The notes beneath the pieces were generated by a model that was not told the DNA's origin, did no database searches, and saw only the letters and a list, made by a program, of their open reading frames with translations. Below, piece by piece: positions 9,284 through 19,200 of a stretch of 64,000 nucleotides of DNA (the stretch's first letter is position 1; each line of letters starts with the position of its first letter). Origin of the DNA: Pseudomonas allokribbensis (GTDB lineage: Bacteria; Pseudomonadota; Gammaproteobacteria; Pseudomonadales; Pseudomonadaceae); the NCBI RefSeq assembly GCF_014863605.1, contig NZ_CP062252.1, positions 4,287,001 to 4,351,000 on the forward strand, written 5' to 3'. The translations under genes were made by a program, and so were the position numbers.

Positions 9284-10516
9284 ATGACCGCTTCATCCCC
9301 TTCTCTATTGCAACGCCTTAAAAGCCTCAGCCTGGTCACACAGATCCTGATCGGCCTGATTGCCGGCATCGCCCTGGCGCTGCTCGCGCCGGAAGCGGCC
9401 AAAGGCACCGCATTCATCGGCAAGGTGTTCGTATCCGCGCTGAAAGCCGTGGCGCCGATCCTGGTGTTCGTGCTGGTCATGGCCTCGATCGCCAACCACA
9501 AGCACGGCCAGGAAACCCACATCCGGCCGATTCTGTTCCTTTATCTGCTGGGCACTTTCGCCGCTGCCGTGGTCGCGGTAATCGCCAGCACAATGTTCCC
9601 GTCGCATCTGGTGCTGTCCACCGACAACATCGCCGTGAGCGCGCCGGGCGGCATCGGTGAAGTGCTGCAAAGCCTGCTGCTGAGCGTGGTGGAAAACCCG
9701 ATCACCGCGCTGATGAACGCCAACTTCATCGGCATTCTGGCCTGGGCCATCGGCATGGGCGTAGCCATCCGCCATGCGGGCGACACCACCCGGGAAGTGG
9801 TCAGCGACCTGTCCAACGGCGTGACCCTGATCGTGCGCGTGGTCATCCGCTTCGCGCCGCTGGGGATTTTCGGCCTGGTGGCGTCGACCCTGGCCACTTC
9901 GGGTTTTGGTGCACTGGTCGGTTACGCACACCTGCTGGCGGTGCTGCTCGGCTGCATGCTGTTCGTGGCGCTGGTGATGAACCCGCTGATCGTGTTCTGG
10001 AAGCTGCGTCGCAACCCGTACCCGCTGACGCTGAAATGCCTGCGTGAAAGCGGCATCACCGCGTTCTTCACCCGCAGCTCGGCAGCGAACATTCCGGTCA
10101 ACCTGGAACTGAGCAAGCGTCTGGGCCTGCACGAAGACACCTACTCGGTATCGATTCCGCTCGGCGCTACCATCAACATGGCCGGCGCATCGATCACCAT
10201 CACCGTGTTGACCCTCGCGGCCGTGCACACGCTAGGCATCGCCGTGGACATCCCGACCGCCATCCTGCTCAGCGTCGTCGCGGCGATCTGCGCGTGCGGT
10301 GCCTCGGGTGTGGCCGGTGGTTCGCTGCTGCTGATTCCGCTGGCGTGCAGCCTGTTCGGCATCCCGAGCGAGATTGCCATGCAAGTGGTCGCAGTCGGTT
10401 TCATCATTGGCGTGTTGCAGGACTCGGCCGAGACGGCGCTGAACTCGTCCACCGACGTGCTGTTCACCGCCGCCGCTTGCCTGGGCGAAGAGCAGAAAAC
10501 CCAGCGTCCGGCGTAA
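9284..10516 (+). CDS. sstT: serine/threonine:sodium symporter
   Basis: 410 residues. Dicarboxylate/amino acid:cation symporter family (PF00375) with the SstT N-terminus ([17 protein letters not shown]). The re-entrant serine-rich loop [19 protein letters not shown] at about 263-281 and the conserved [14 protein letters not shown] segment at about 296-309 are visible. It imports L-serine and L-threonine with sodium across the inner membrane. Monocistronic, with a strong terminator after it. Confidence 0.94.
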   Translation: MTASSPSLLQRLKSLSLVTQILIGLIAGIALALLAPEAAKGTAFIGKVFVSALKAVAPILVFVLVMASIANHKHGQETHIRPILFLYLLGTFAAAVVAVIASTMFPSHLVLSTDNIAVSAPGGIGEVLQSLLLSVVENPITALMNANFIGILAWAIGMGVAIRHAGDTTREVVSDLSNGVTLIVRVVIRFAPLGIFGLVASTLATSGFGALVGYAHLLAVLLGCMLFVALVMNPLIVFWKLRRNPYPLTLKCLRESGITAFFTRSSAANIPVNLELSKRLGLHEDTYSVSIPLGATINMAGASITITVLTLAAVHTLGIAVDIPTAILLSVVAAICACGASGVAGGSLLLIPLACSLFGIPSEIAMQVVAVGFIIGVLQDSAETALNSSTDVLFTAAACLGEEQKTQRPA

Positions 10517-10530
10517 AAACCGAGCGCAAT

Positions 10531-10568
10531 AAAAAGCCCGCCAAGGTTTGCACCTTGGCGGGCTTTTT
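10531..10568. terminator. terminator between sstT and DUF1993 gene
   Basis: AAAAAGCCCGCCAAGG...CCTTGGCGGGCTTTTT, a long perfect stem usable in both directions. Confidence 0.92.
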
Positions 10569-10582
10569 CGTTGCAGGGCGGT

Positions 10583-11092
10583 TTAGAACGCGCCCATGTA
10601 ATCGCGCTTGCCCACTTCCACACCGTTGTGACGCAGCAGTGCGTAGGTGGTGGTGACGTGGAAGAAGAACTGCGGCAGACCGTAGCTCAGCAGGTAAGCC
10701 TGGCCGGAGAAGCGCTTCTCTTTCGGCGTGCCCGGACGGGTAACGATTTCGATGCCTTCCTTGCCATTGATCTGCTCAGGCTTGATCTCGCCGATGAAGG
10801 CCAGAACCTTGGCGATCAACGCTTGCAGGTCGGCGAAAGTGGTTTCTGTGTCGTCGTATTTCGGAATCTCGACTTCAGCCAGACGCGAAGAAACGCCTTT
10901 GGCGAAGTCCACGGCGATCTGCACCTGACGCACCAGCGGGAACATGTCCGGGTACAGACGCGCCTGCAGGAAGGCGTTCGGGTCGATGTTTTTCTCGGTG
11001 GCGTGGGCTTCAGCCTTTTTCAGCACATCGCTCAGGGCGTTGAGCATTTGTTGGAAAACCGGGACGGATGCGGCGTACAGGGAAATGGTCAT
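10583..11092 (-). CDS. DUF1993 family protein
   Basis: 169 residues from ATG 11092 (MTISLYAASVPVFQQMLNAL). The whole length fits DUF1993 (PF09351), a helical family resembling the DinB four-helix fold. Conserved blocks include ARLYPDMFPLVRQVQIAVDFAKG and the C-terminal FFHVTTTYALLRHNGVEVGK. No biochemical role is known. It is divergent from yceH with about 120 bases between. Confidence 0.85.
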   Translation of the reverse strand: MTISLYAASVPVFQQMLNALSDVLKKAEAHATEKNIDPNAFLQARLYPDMFPLVRQVQIAVDFAKGVSSRLAEVEIPKYDDTETTFADLQALIAKVLAFIGEIKPEQINGKEGIEIVTRPGTPKEKRFSGQAYLLSYGLPQFFFHVTTTYALLRHNGVEVGKRDYMGAF

Positions 11093-11216
11093 GGCAGTCT
11101 CACGTGGTGGCTGGGTGAATCGTGGGGCGATTATAGCCATGCTCGCGCGCCGCGCGGCTTGTCTTTTATCCAGCAAGGATTAGGCTAGGCGCCTTCGACT
11201 GCAGAGGGAACGCGCG

Positions 11217-11864
11217 ATGACCACAGAACTTGATACCAACGCCAACGAACCACGGCTCAACGCCACGGAAATCCGCATTCTGGGTTCGTTGATCGAGAAA
11301 CAGGCCACCAGCCCGGAAACCTATCCGCTGACCCTCAACGCCCTCGTGCTGGCCTGCAATCAGAAAACCAGCCGGGAACCGGTGATGAACCTGACCCAGG
11401 GCCAGGTCGGCCAGAGTCTGCGCGCCCTCGAAGGTCGCGGTTTCGCCAAGCTGGTGATGGGCAGTCGCGCCGACCGCTGGGAGCACAAGGTCGACAAGGC
11501 GCTGGAGCTGGTGCCTGCACAGATGATTCTGACCGGGCTGATGTTCCTGCGCGGCCCGCAGACCGTCAACGAACTGCTGACCCGCAGCGGTCGCATGCAT
11601 GAATTCGAAGACGCCGAACAGGTGGTGCATCAGCTGGAACGCCTGATCGCTCGGGATCTGGCCGTGCTGATTCCACGTCAGGCCGGCCAGCGCGAAGATC
11701 GTTACACCCACGCACTGGGTGATCCGGCGGACATCGAGGCGATTATCGCCGCGCGGCAGAACCCGAGTGATCGCGGCGCGGCCAGCGGTGTTTCAGTCGA
11801 ACGCATCGAAGAACTGGAAGCGCGGATTGCAGCGCTGGAAGAGCGTCTGGCCCGACTCGAATAA
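11217..11864 (+). CDS. yceH: YceH family protein (UPF0502)
   Basis: 215 residues. DUF480/PF04337, two winged-helix modules: residues 13-100 ([20 protein letters not shown], the family hallmark) and 100-180. A short C-terminal coiled coil follows ([20 protein letters not shown]). Likely a nucleic-acid or protein-interaction factor; function not established. ATG 11217 has a usable Shine-Dalgarno (GGGAA). Confidence 0.93.
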   Translation: MTTELDTNANEPRLNATEIRILGSLIEKQATSPETYPLTLNALVLACNQKTSREPVMNLTQGQVGQSLRALEGRGFAKLVMGSRADRWEHKVDKALELVPAQMILTGLMFLRGPQTVNELLTRSGRMHEFEDAEQVVHQLERLIARDLAVLIPRQAGQREDRYTHALGDPADIEAIIAARQNPSDRGAASGVSVERIEELEARIAALEERLARLE

Positions 11865-11881
11865 GTGCAATCGGGGCGGCG

Positions 11882-12400
11882 TCACTCGCCGTCCCAGTAA
11901 TCCACCCCGTCCGCCTGCCGCGCCACCGCCACGAAGCCCGAGGCATTGCCTTCGGCATCGACGCTGAAATTATCCATCACCGCGTATTTGTTCGAATCCG
12001 GGTACTCGCAGATTTCCGGTTGCTGCTGAGTGCTGACCGCCAGATAGCGCAGTTCTTCGCAGCTGGTGTTGATGATCTGATGCGCGGCTTCCGGACCACC
12101 CGGCGGGCAGGCGATCACGTCGCCGGCGCGGATCGGGAAACGCTCGGCACCGAGGCGCACCTCCCCTTCCCCGGCCACCACGTAAAACATTTCCTCATTG
12201 ACCCGATGGCTGTGAAACGGGCTGCCACGCATGCCCGGTGGCAGCGCATACAGGCGATAACCAAGTTTCTGGGAGCCCAATTGCTGGCCGACCCGGGCGA
12301 ACCGTTGTTGATAACGCCCGGCGGCTTCACCTTCGGGGGCCAAGCCTTCGGGGAGTGGTTCGAGTTCGACGTCATTCAGGTTGAGAATGGGCGGGTGCAT
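11882..12400 (-). CDS. cupin-domain protein
   Basis: 172 residues from ATG 12400. Double-stranded beta-helix with cupin motif 1 (GSPFHSHRVNEEMFYVVAGEGEVRLG: two His and a Glu as metal ligands) and motif 2 (GPEAAHQIINTS). Such proteins are metal-dependent isomerases, dioxygenases or sugar-binding proteins; the sequence does not tell which. Nine upstream codons are possible but lack support. Confidence 0.82.
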   Translation of the reverse strand: MHPPILNLNDVELEPLPEGLAPEGEAAGRYQQRFARVGQQLGSQKLGYRLYALPPGMRGSPFHSHRVNEEMFYVVAGEGEVRLGAERFPIRAGDVIACPPGGPEAAHQIINTSCEELRYLAVSTQQQPEICEYPDSNKYAVMDNFSVDAEGNASGFVAVARQADGVDYWDGE

Positions 12401-12497
12401 GCAGACCTCGGTTTTTGTGATGGGCAAGTCTGTGCTTGCTGGTCCGACAGTATAGGCAACGGCAAGTCCGGACGGATTTGCCGATGCTCAGGATCCA

Positions 12498-13316
12498 TCA
12501 ACTACGGGCAAACGCCACCGCCGCGTCAAACTGCTCGACCGTCGGCCGCACGCCGGTATACAGCACGAACTGCTCCAGCGCCTGAATCGCGATCACTTCC
12601 AGCCCGGTGATCACTTTTTTACCTTCGGCGCGGCCACGCACGATCAGCGGAGTTTCCGACGGGATCGCCACCACATCGAACACAGTCTCGGCAGATTTGA
12701 TCACATCCACATCAAAAGAAAGCTGACCCGCTTCCGGGCCGCCGTCCATCCCCACCGGGGTGACGTTGATCAACATCTGCGGGCGTTCGTCGCCCAGTTC
12801 CGCCTGCCAGCGATAGCCCAGGGAATCGGCTAATGCACGGCCGGCGCGCTCGTTACGGGCCACGATCAAACCATTCTTGTAACCGCCATCGCGCAAGGCG
12901 CTGGCCACCGCTTTGGCCATGCCGCCGCTGCCGCGCAGGGCGAAGGTCGAGTCCTTCGGCACCGCGTGGGTTTCCAGCAACTGGGCAATGGCAATGTAAT
13001 CGGTGTTGTAGGCCTTGAGATGGCCGTTGGTGTTGACGATGGTGTTGATCGACTGGATCGCTGCCGCCGAGGCATCCAGTTCATCGACCAGCGCAATGCT
13101 CGCTTCCTTGAACGGCATCGACACCCCGCAACCGCGAATCCCCAGCGCGCGGATCCCGCCAACGGCACCGGGCAGGTCCTGGCTGCTGAACGCCTTGTAA
13201 TAGAAATTCAGGCCCAGTTGCTCGTACAAATGGTTATGAAAACGCAGACCGAAATTCCCGGGACGCCCAGACAGGGACATACACAGTTGGGTGTCTTTGT
13301 TGGGGTTCATCTGCAT
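12498..13316 (-). CDS. shikimate 5-dehydrogenase-like protein (AroE paralogue)
   Basis: 272 residues. AroE-like fold with substrate-binding lysine in GVSMPFKEAS, the NTD motif (AYNTDYIAIAQLL, catalytic Asp) and an NAD(P)-binding domain. The glycine-rich loop reads ALRGSGGMAKAVASAL instead of the usual GAGGAARA. Pseudomonads carry several AroE-like enzymes besides true AroE (for example the Ael1 type), and this divergent loop fits such a paralogue. ATG 13316 has AGGAG six bases upstream. Confidence 0.82.
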   Translation of the reverse strand: MQMNPNKDTQLCMSLSGRPGNFGLRFHNHLYEQLGLNFYYKAFSSQDLPGAVGGIRALGIRGCGVSMPFKEASIALVDELDASAAAIQSINTIVNTNGHLKAYNTDYIAIAQLLETHAVPKDSTFALRGSGGMAKAVASALRDGGYKNGLIVARNERAGRALADSLGYRWQAELGDERPQMLINVTPVGMDGGPEAGQLSFDVDVIKSAETVFDVVAIPSETPLIVRGRAEGKKVITGLEVIAIQALEQFVLYTGVRPTVEQFDAAVAFARS

Positions 13317-13570
13317 GGGAGTCTCCTTCTAATGCACTTTCGGATGGACGGGATTAGCCAGACCATCGGCTTCTGAACGATCATAAGGCGGTCTGTTCCG
13401 GGCATCACAGCCGTTGCATGAAACCCGGTAAGCAAACCGGTACAGACCTTACACAAAATTTACCCAGCCGCCGTGCTGTTTTTCCAAATGTTGCTGTCTT
13501 AGAAGTATCCCCGCGCCATCCCGAGCCTGTTGCAGGCCTCGACGCCGGGTCGAAGAACCGAGGATTTATC

Positions 13571-13921
13571 ATGATTCGTAAACTCCCCATCGTGGCCTTG
13601 TTGATCGGTGCATGCGCTATCACAGGTCAGGCAGAAGCCCATGGCGGTGGCTGGCAGGGCCCGGCGGTATTTGGTGCGATCGTCGGCTCGGCCATCATCG
13701 GCTCGGCGCTCATCAACCAGGATCGTCCGGTGTATGTTCAACAGCCTGTTTACGCTCAACCGGCACCGGTGTACGTGCAACAACCGCCACCACCGGTCTA
13801 CTACCAGCCGGCCCCGGTTTACGTACAGCAACCGGTCTACGTGCAACCGGCCCCGGTGTATTACGGCCCTCCGCACGGCTATTACGGTCGTCCGCACTAC
13901 TACGGCGGCCCGCGCTGGTAG
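13571..13921 (+). CDS. exported Pro/Tyr/Gln-rich repeat protein
   Basis: 116 residues. Signal peptide (PIVALLIGACAITGQAEA), a glycine/alanine hydrophobic block (AVFGAIVGSAIIGSAL), then a low-complexity tail of repeated PVYVQQP / QPAPVYVQ / PVYYGP units ending in HGYYGRPHYYGGPRW. Common in pseudomonads as a periplasmic or surface protein of unknown role. A terminator follows closely. Confidence 0.75.
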   Translation: MIRKLPIVALLIGACAITGQAEAHGGGWQGPAVFGAIVGSAIIGSALINQDRPVYVQQPVYAQPAPVYVQQPPPPVYYQPAPVYVQQPVYVQPAPVYYGPPHGYYGRPHYYGGPRW

Positions 13922-13930
13922 CCAAAACAC

Positions 13931-13960
13931 AAAGCCCCGCTGTTTAGCGGGGCTTTTTAT
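13931..13960 (+). terminator. terminator after repeat-protein gene
   Basis: AAAGCCCCGCT-gttt-AGCGGGGCTTTTT, nine bases after the stop codon. Confidence 0.9.
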
Positions 13961-14166
13961 TGCCCTGGATAAAGGGCGCCGTCTGTCGGACAAAGTCTGA
14001 AAAAATCTCGCCAAGGTCGCTGTGGGGACAGTTTGAACCGTTAAAGTCGGCATGATGGACTCGACCGTCGGGGGCAAAACACAAAACGGTCATCTATTTG
14101 TCATGACGGAACCGCAATCTGAATCCGTCCGCATACAACAGGTTGATAACAACAAGGACGACTTGA

Positions 14167-14361
14167 ATGCCTACACAGAATCCGCACCGCATCGTCGGTT
14201 TATGCACCTCGAGCAAGGTGTACAACGCACTGACCGAGCTCAAGCACCTGGAAGGCCATCGCACGGCGAAGTTTGTGTCGCTGCTGGCGGAAAACCTGGT
14301 GCGCAAGGGCTTGCTCAATGAGCACGAGATCGTGCACATGCTCGATCAAGTGGTGGATTGA
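14167..14361 (+). CDS. small conserved helical protein
   Basis: 64 residues (MPTQNPHRIVGLCTSSKVYN...) with two predicted helices, mixed charge and no membrane segment. AAGGACG lies ahead of ATG 14167. No recognised domain. The clean ribosome-binding site and GC-rich third positions support coding. Confidence 0.65.
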   Translation: MPTQNPHRIVGLCTSSKVYNALTELKHLEGHRTAKFVSLLAENLVRKGLLNEHEIVHMLDQVVD

Positions 14362-14463
14362 GCCAGTCCTCACTGGCATCAATGTCCACTATCGAAAGCG
14401 TTGATTGTCCCTGAAACGGACGAGTCCTTAAGGTAGCTCCATAGATTGATGGAGGTACTTCTC

Positions 14464-14646
14464 ATGGCTCAGGTTCAAATCATGTCCGTTATCGGCAGCG
14501 CGGTTCCCGCATCGCTCAGAGAAATGGGACTGCTCGCCTGCTGGTATCTGGTGCGCGACGGCGAGCCGGTCAGCGGCCCGCTCACTTCACTGCCAGCCGC
14601 CCAGGCATTGTCGCAACGGCTGATCAACGGCCCGTTCAAGGCTTAA
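14464..14646 (+). CDS. small hypothetical protein
   Basis: 60 residues starting MAQVQIMSVIGSAVPASLREMG. GGAGG eight bases before ATG 14464 decides the start over the in-frame ATGs at 14446 and 14449. The central stretch LLACWYLVRDGEPVSGPL resembles GYF-2-like short domains, but I would not assign it. Its stop overlaps the end of the convergent transporter gene by four bases. Confidence 0.6.
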   Translation: MAQVQIMSVIGSAVPASLREMGLLACWYLVRDGEPVSGPLTSLPAAQALSQRLINGPFKA

Positions 14647-15704
14647 GGCAGCTGCACCTTCGGCCTGGTTTCGATGAACAGCGCCCAGCTCGACATGAAC
14701 AATGCAGCGATCAAAGGCCCGATCACGAAACCATTGAGGCCGAACACGGCCATCCCGCCCAGCGTCGAAATCAAAATCATATAGTCGGGCATGCGAGTGT
14801 CCTTGCCGACCAGCACCGGACGCAGCACGTTGTCCACCAGGCCGATCACGAATATCCCGAACAACCCCAGCACCACGCCCTGCCAGATCATCCCGCTGAG
14901 CAGGAAATAAACCGCCACCGGCGCCCAGACAATCCCCGCACCCACCGCTGGCAACAGCGATAGAAACGCCATCAACACCGCCCAGAGCAACGCGCTGGGA
15001 ATGTCGAGAAACCAGAAAATCGCCCCGCCCAATGCGCCCTGAGTAATGGCCACCAGCAGGTTGCCTTTGACCGTGGCGCGCACCACCCGATTGAACTTCA
15101 GTTGCAGCCGACGCTTGTGATGTTCCTCCAGCGGCACCGCCGTGCGCACTTTACGCGCCAGTTCGGCGCCATCGCGCAGAAAGAAAAACAGCAAGTACAA
15201 CATGATGAAAAAACTCACCACGAAATCGAACGTGCCCTGGCCGAAACTGAACGCCTGGGTCGCCAGCACCTGACTGCCCTGCATCGCAGCCTTGACGATT
15301 TTCTCGCGCAAGGCATTGAGTTCACCCACGCCAAAACGGTCTAGCAAATGCTGAAAGTACGGCGGCAGGCTGTGCTTGAACTGCGCCAGATACGCGCCGA
15401 TGTCGAGCTTGCCGCTTTCGATGTTGTCGTAGAGCACCGCCCCTTCCTGCACCAGCAACACGCTGATGACGATCACCGGCAGGATCGCGATCACCAGACA
15501 GACACTCAGGGTGCACAGTGACGTCAGGTTGCGTTGCCAGCCGAATTTCTGCTGCAACCGGCGCTGCATCGGCGCAAACAGAATGCCGAGGATCACCGCC
15601 CAGAACACCGCGCCGTAGAACGGCAGCAGGATCCAGATGAAAGCCAGCGTCACCAGAAACAGCAGCACGGTGAGGGATTTGAATTGCAGACTCTTTTGGT
15701 TCAT
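14643..15704 (-). CDS. AI-2E family transporter (PerM/YdiK-like)
   Basis: 353 residues with about eight membrane segments. AI-2E exporter-like superfamily (PF01594), including the conserved block GGAIFWFLDIPSALLWAVLMAFLSLLPAVG near 225-255 and VDNVLRPVLVGKDTRMP near 290. Members export signals or ions (TqsA exports AI-2, others are Na+/H+ antiporters); the substrate cannot be read from sequence. The rhs1 island starts just beyond its 5' end. Confidence 0.88.
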   Translation of the reverse strand: MNQKSLQFKSLTVLLFLVTLAFIWILLPFYGAVFWAVILGILFAPMQRRLQQKFGWQRNLTSLCTLSVCLVIAILPVIVISVLLVQEGAVLYDNIESGKLDIGAYLAQFKHSLPPYFQHLLDRFGVGELNALREKIVKAAMQGSQVLATQAFSFGQGTFDFVVSFFIMLYLLFFFLRDGAELARKVRTAVPLEEHHKRRLQLKFNRVVRATVKGNLLVAITQGALGGAIFWFLDIPSALLWAVLMAFLSLLPAVGAGIVWAPVAVYFLLSGMIWQGVVLGLFGIFVIGLVDNVLRPVLVGKDTRMPDYMILISTLGGMAVFGLNGFVIGPLIAALFMSSWALFIETRPKVQLP

Positions 15705-16016
15705 GTCCGGTCCATGTCAGTCAGGCGCCAAGCGCACCCGCCCAACTTAGTCAGCCCACGCCCGCGCGAGTGCCATCTTTGTTCATGGAGCATAGATCCA
15801 GATCGATTAGGTCTCGATGGGGGGCAAACATTGCCCATTTGGAATAGGGTTGCCGGTCAGTTTGGCTTGTTTATCCATGACTGTTTTCAAACGGGGTCCC
15901 CAGAAGCTGTACCGATGATTCTGGCAACGGAGAATCAAATAGCCACCACTCAGATTGACAGTCTGTTCAATTCCCTTTCATCATAAAAAAAGGATTTTAT
16001 AGATGGATAACACGGA
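15705..16016. other. island boundary, no recognised gene
   Basis: Over 300 bases between the AI-2E transporter gene and the rhs1 leader, AT-richer than the flanking core. It contains the left copy of an imperfect 24-bp direct repeat (15781-15804) whose partner lies at 21692-21715. A 28-codon ORF at 16003, behind AAAGGA, has no recognised product. Confidence 0.5.
15781..15804 (+). repeat. left imperfect direct repeat flanking rhs1 island
   Basis: GTTCATGGAGCATAGATCCA and four more bases match 20 of 24 positions of 21692-21715. The pair brackets rhs1, its immunity gene and the decayed segment, so it may mark the insertion site. Confidence 0.45.
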
Positions 16017-16229
16017 ATGTTTGCCCCAGCCATCCAGGCCTTCCATAGCCCGGCGATTCACTCATGCCTGCCTGCCTTTCAGGCTCTGACCGCTAATAGC
16101 CCTCAAGCGCTGGCCGCGTCTGTTTCGTTACCACTCAAGTGGAGCAACGAAAGCTCACCGGACTTCGAATACCTGTCCGTGAAAGCCCATCTGTCTCCAG
16201 GTCAAGTGGCCGCCGGGGTGCTTTCATGA
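16017..16229 (+). pseudogene. possible relict of a VgrG C-terminus before rhs1
   Basis: A 70-codon frame whose last residues (PGQVAAGVLS) resemble the end of the complete VgrG at 53799-56705 (PGLLAGEMLS). Like that gene it shares an ATGA stop/start overlap with the following rhs. The upstream part is not recognisable. Inference: rhs1 once followed a vgrG and only the junction survived. Confidence 0.35.
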
Positions 16230-19200
16230 GCGCGCAAAAAGCCGTTAAGCCACAACGCGAACCGCAAGTTGCGCTAACACCGCTGAGCGAGGTGTATCTC
16301 GAAGACGTGGGGCTGGGTGCCGAGCATTTCGATGCCTGGCTGCGAGACATCAGTGATGACTGGATCAACCTGGAGCGAATCAAAACCGTGGCGGGCGCCC
16401 TGCCGGCAGTGGGCAACGTCATTGCCTTGATGGATGCCCTGGGAGACATCGTCACACTGGCCACCAGTGACGAGCCTGATCCGTTCGTCTGGGTCAGCCT
16501 GGGCATCAACCTGATCGGTGTCATTCCGATTCCGCCGACAATGGCTGCAGCACGTATGAGTCTGCGGCCGATGCTGTTTCTGGTGCGTCAGGAGGGCAAA
16601 AAAGCGCTTGGCGATGCCCTGATCAATATCCTGATCGGGCACTTGAACACCGATATCGTCGGTACACTCGAAGACTTTGTCGGCGACAAGGCCAAGACAA
16701 AACTCAAGGATTTGCTGGACGCCGTCGGCTTGTACGGCGAAGAAATGGTCAACGATCTCGCCCGGGGTCTGGACGAACTGGCAACCGGCACCTTCAAAAC
16801 CCGGGCGGACATCGACGCCCTCGCCAAACATACGGACGCGTTACTGCACAATCCTCGGGAGATCATCGAAAACTCCTACGGAGCTGCCGCAAGCATCCTC
16901 AAGCTCACTTACAAGAGCACTGCCAACGCCGCAGCGCAGTGGGTTATTCCGTCAGAGATCAGCGCGCTCATACAGCAAAACACACCCAAGTTACGTGCTC
17001 TTGCACCCAAGCTACGTCGCGAACTCAACAAACTGTCTGACCCACAGAACCCGGACTCCCTCGAACGCCTGCGCCAAACCCTGGCCGACAGCGTGAAAGA
17101 ATGGACGCTGCGCAACGAAAATGGCCAGGGTGCCAGCGTCAAACCCGATGCCGTCAGCCAGGCAATGTTCCTGGCGAGTGCCAATGCGCTGGAAGTAATC
17201 CGACGCCAGAAGCGTGGAAAAAAGCGGCCGAAAGAACAGAAAAACGGCGTTTGCCCCGGTACATGTAAAAGCATCAGTTTTGCCATGGGTTCAGAATCCA
17301 TGGAGCACACCGACTTCAGCTTGCCAGGACCGTTCCCGGTGGCATGGACACGCACTTACAGCTCCGCGCTGAGCGCCTACGACCAGGATGTCTTGGGCGC
17401 GCGCTGGGTCAGCGAGTTCACCACACGCTTCGATTGCATCGACGACAGTCTGGTGTTTCATGATGCCGATGGGCGCAGCCATGACTATGCATTGCCCAAG
17501 GTAGGCCTCTTCCATTACGACCCGATCGAAGACTTCACGCTGATACGTGCCAGCGAGCAGCAACTGGTGCTGTGCCGCGGGTACGACCGCAAGGAAACGT
17601 ACGTCCGCCATGGCCACCGCTACCTGCTGAGCGGTGTGGTCCTGCGCAACGGTGCGGGGGTGATGCTGCATCACGAGCATCGGCATGACGATCTGCCAGT
17701 ACTGTCCGACCTGATGACCTATCAGGACGATTTAACTCAGGTACACCTGCACCTGGGCACGATGCTCGACGAGCAGGGTCGTTTGAGCGGCCTGTGGGAA
17801 ATCAGTGACGGTACTCCCCTGCGCCAGCTCTGCGGGTATCACTACGACAGCAGCGGCGATCTGGTCCTGGCACAAGATGAGCACGGTGCAACGTGGAATT
17901 ATCAGTATCAGCATCACTTGCTTACCCGCTACACCGATCGCACCGGACGCGGGATGAATCTGCAATGGGAAGGGCTGGGCGCCGACGCCAGAGCCGTGCG
18001 CGAGTGGGCCGACGATGGCAGTTTCGATACTCGCCTGGAATGGGACAAAAATATCCGCCTGACTTACGTCACCGATGCCCATGGCTACGAAACCTGGCAC
18101 TACTACGATCTCCTTGGTTACACCTATCGCATTCGCCATGCCGATGGCAGTTCCGAGTGGTTGTTCCGTGACCAGGCCAAGAACGTGGTGCGCCACGTTC
18201 ACGCCGACGGCACTACCGACCGCTTCAGCTACGATAACCGTGGCAATCTCTTGGAACACATTCGCGCCGATCACAGTGTCGTGCACTACGCCTACGATGA
18301 TCACAGCCAACTGATCAAGATCAGCGATGGCGAAGGCGGCCAGTGGCAACGGGCCTATGACGACCGCGGCAATCCGATCGAAGCCATCGACCCTCTCGGC
18401 AACATTACCGAGTACGCCTACAACGCGGCGGGCCAGCCTACAGCGATCAAAGACGCCCACGGCAATGAAAAAACCCTGGCTTACAACGATGCCGGGCAGT
18501 TGGTTGAGTACGTCGACTGCTCGGGCAAGACCAGCGCATGGGAGTACGATGATCGCGGCCAAATGGTCGGTTTCACCGACGCGGCCGGCTTGACTACCGA
18601 GTACCAGTACCTGGCTGGTCAAATGGTACTGATCAAATACCCGGACAACACCGAAGACCGCTTCGAGCGTGATGCCGAGGGGCGTTTGTTGGTGCATGTC
18701 GATGCAATGGATCGCCGCACCACCTGGAGTTATACCGTCGCCGGGCAGATCGCCGAGCGCGTCGATGCCGCCGAACAGACCCTGCGCTACCGCTGGGATC
18801 GCCTTGGGCGCTTGCAGAGCCTGGAAAACGAAAACGAGCGGCGCGCCCATTTCCACTATGACCCGATGGGTCGACTGCTGGAAGAAAGCGGTTTCGACGG
18901 TCATACCACGTGCTACCAATATGATCCGAACACCGGTCGCTTGCAGAGCACGGTCAATGGCGCACGCGTGATCTCGGTCAAATTCGACCCGTTGGGCCGT
19001 CTCACCGAACGCCACGCCAGTCTAGGCGAGCAAACACAACAGGAAACTTTCGCTTACGACAACAACGGCAACCTGGTCATGGCCTGCAACGAGCAGAGCC
19101 GTTTGCAGTGGTTCCATGATCCTGCCGGCAACCTGGTGCGCGAACATCAGCACTATCTGGGCCTGGACAAACCTCAGGTTGCGGTCTGGCAGCACGAATA

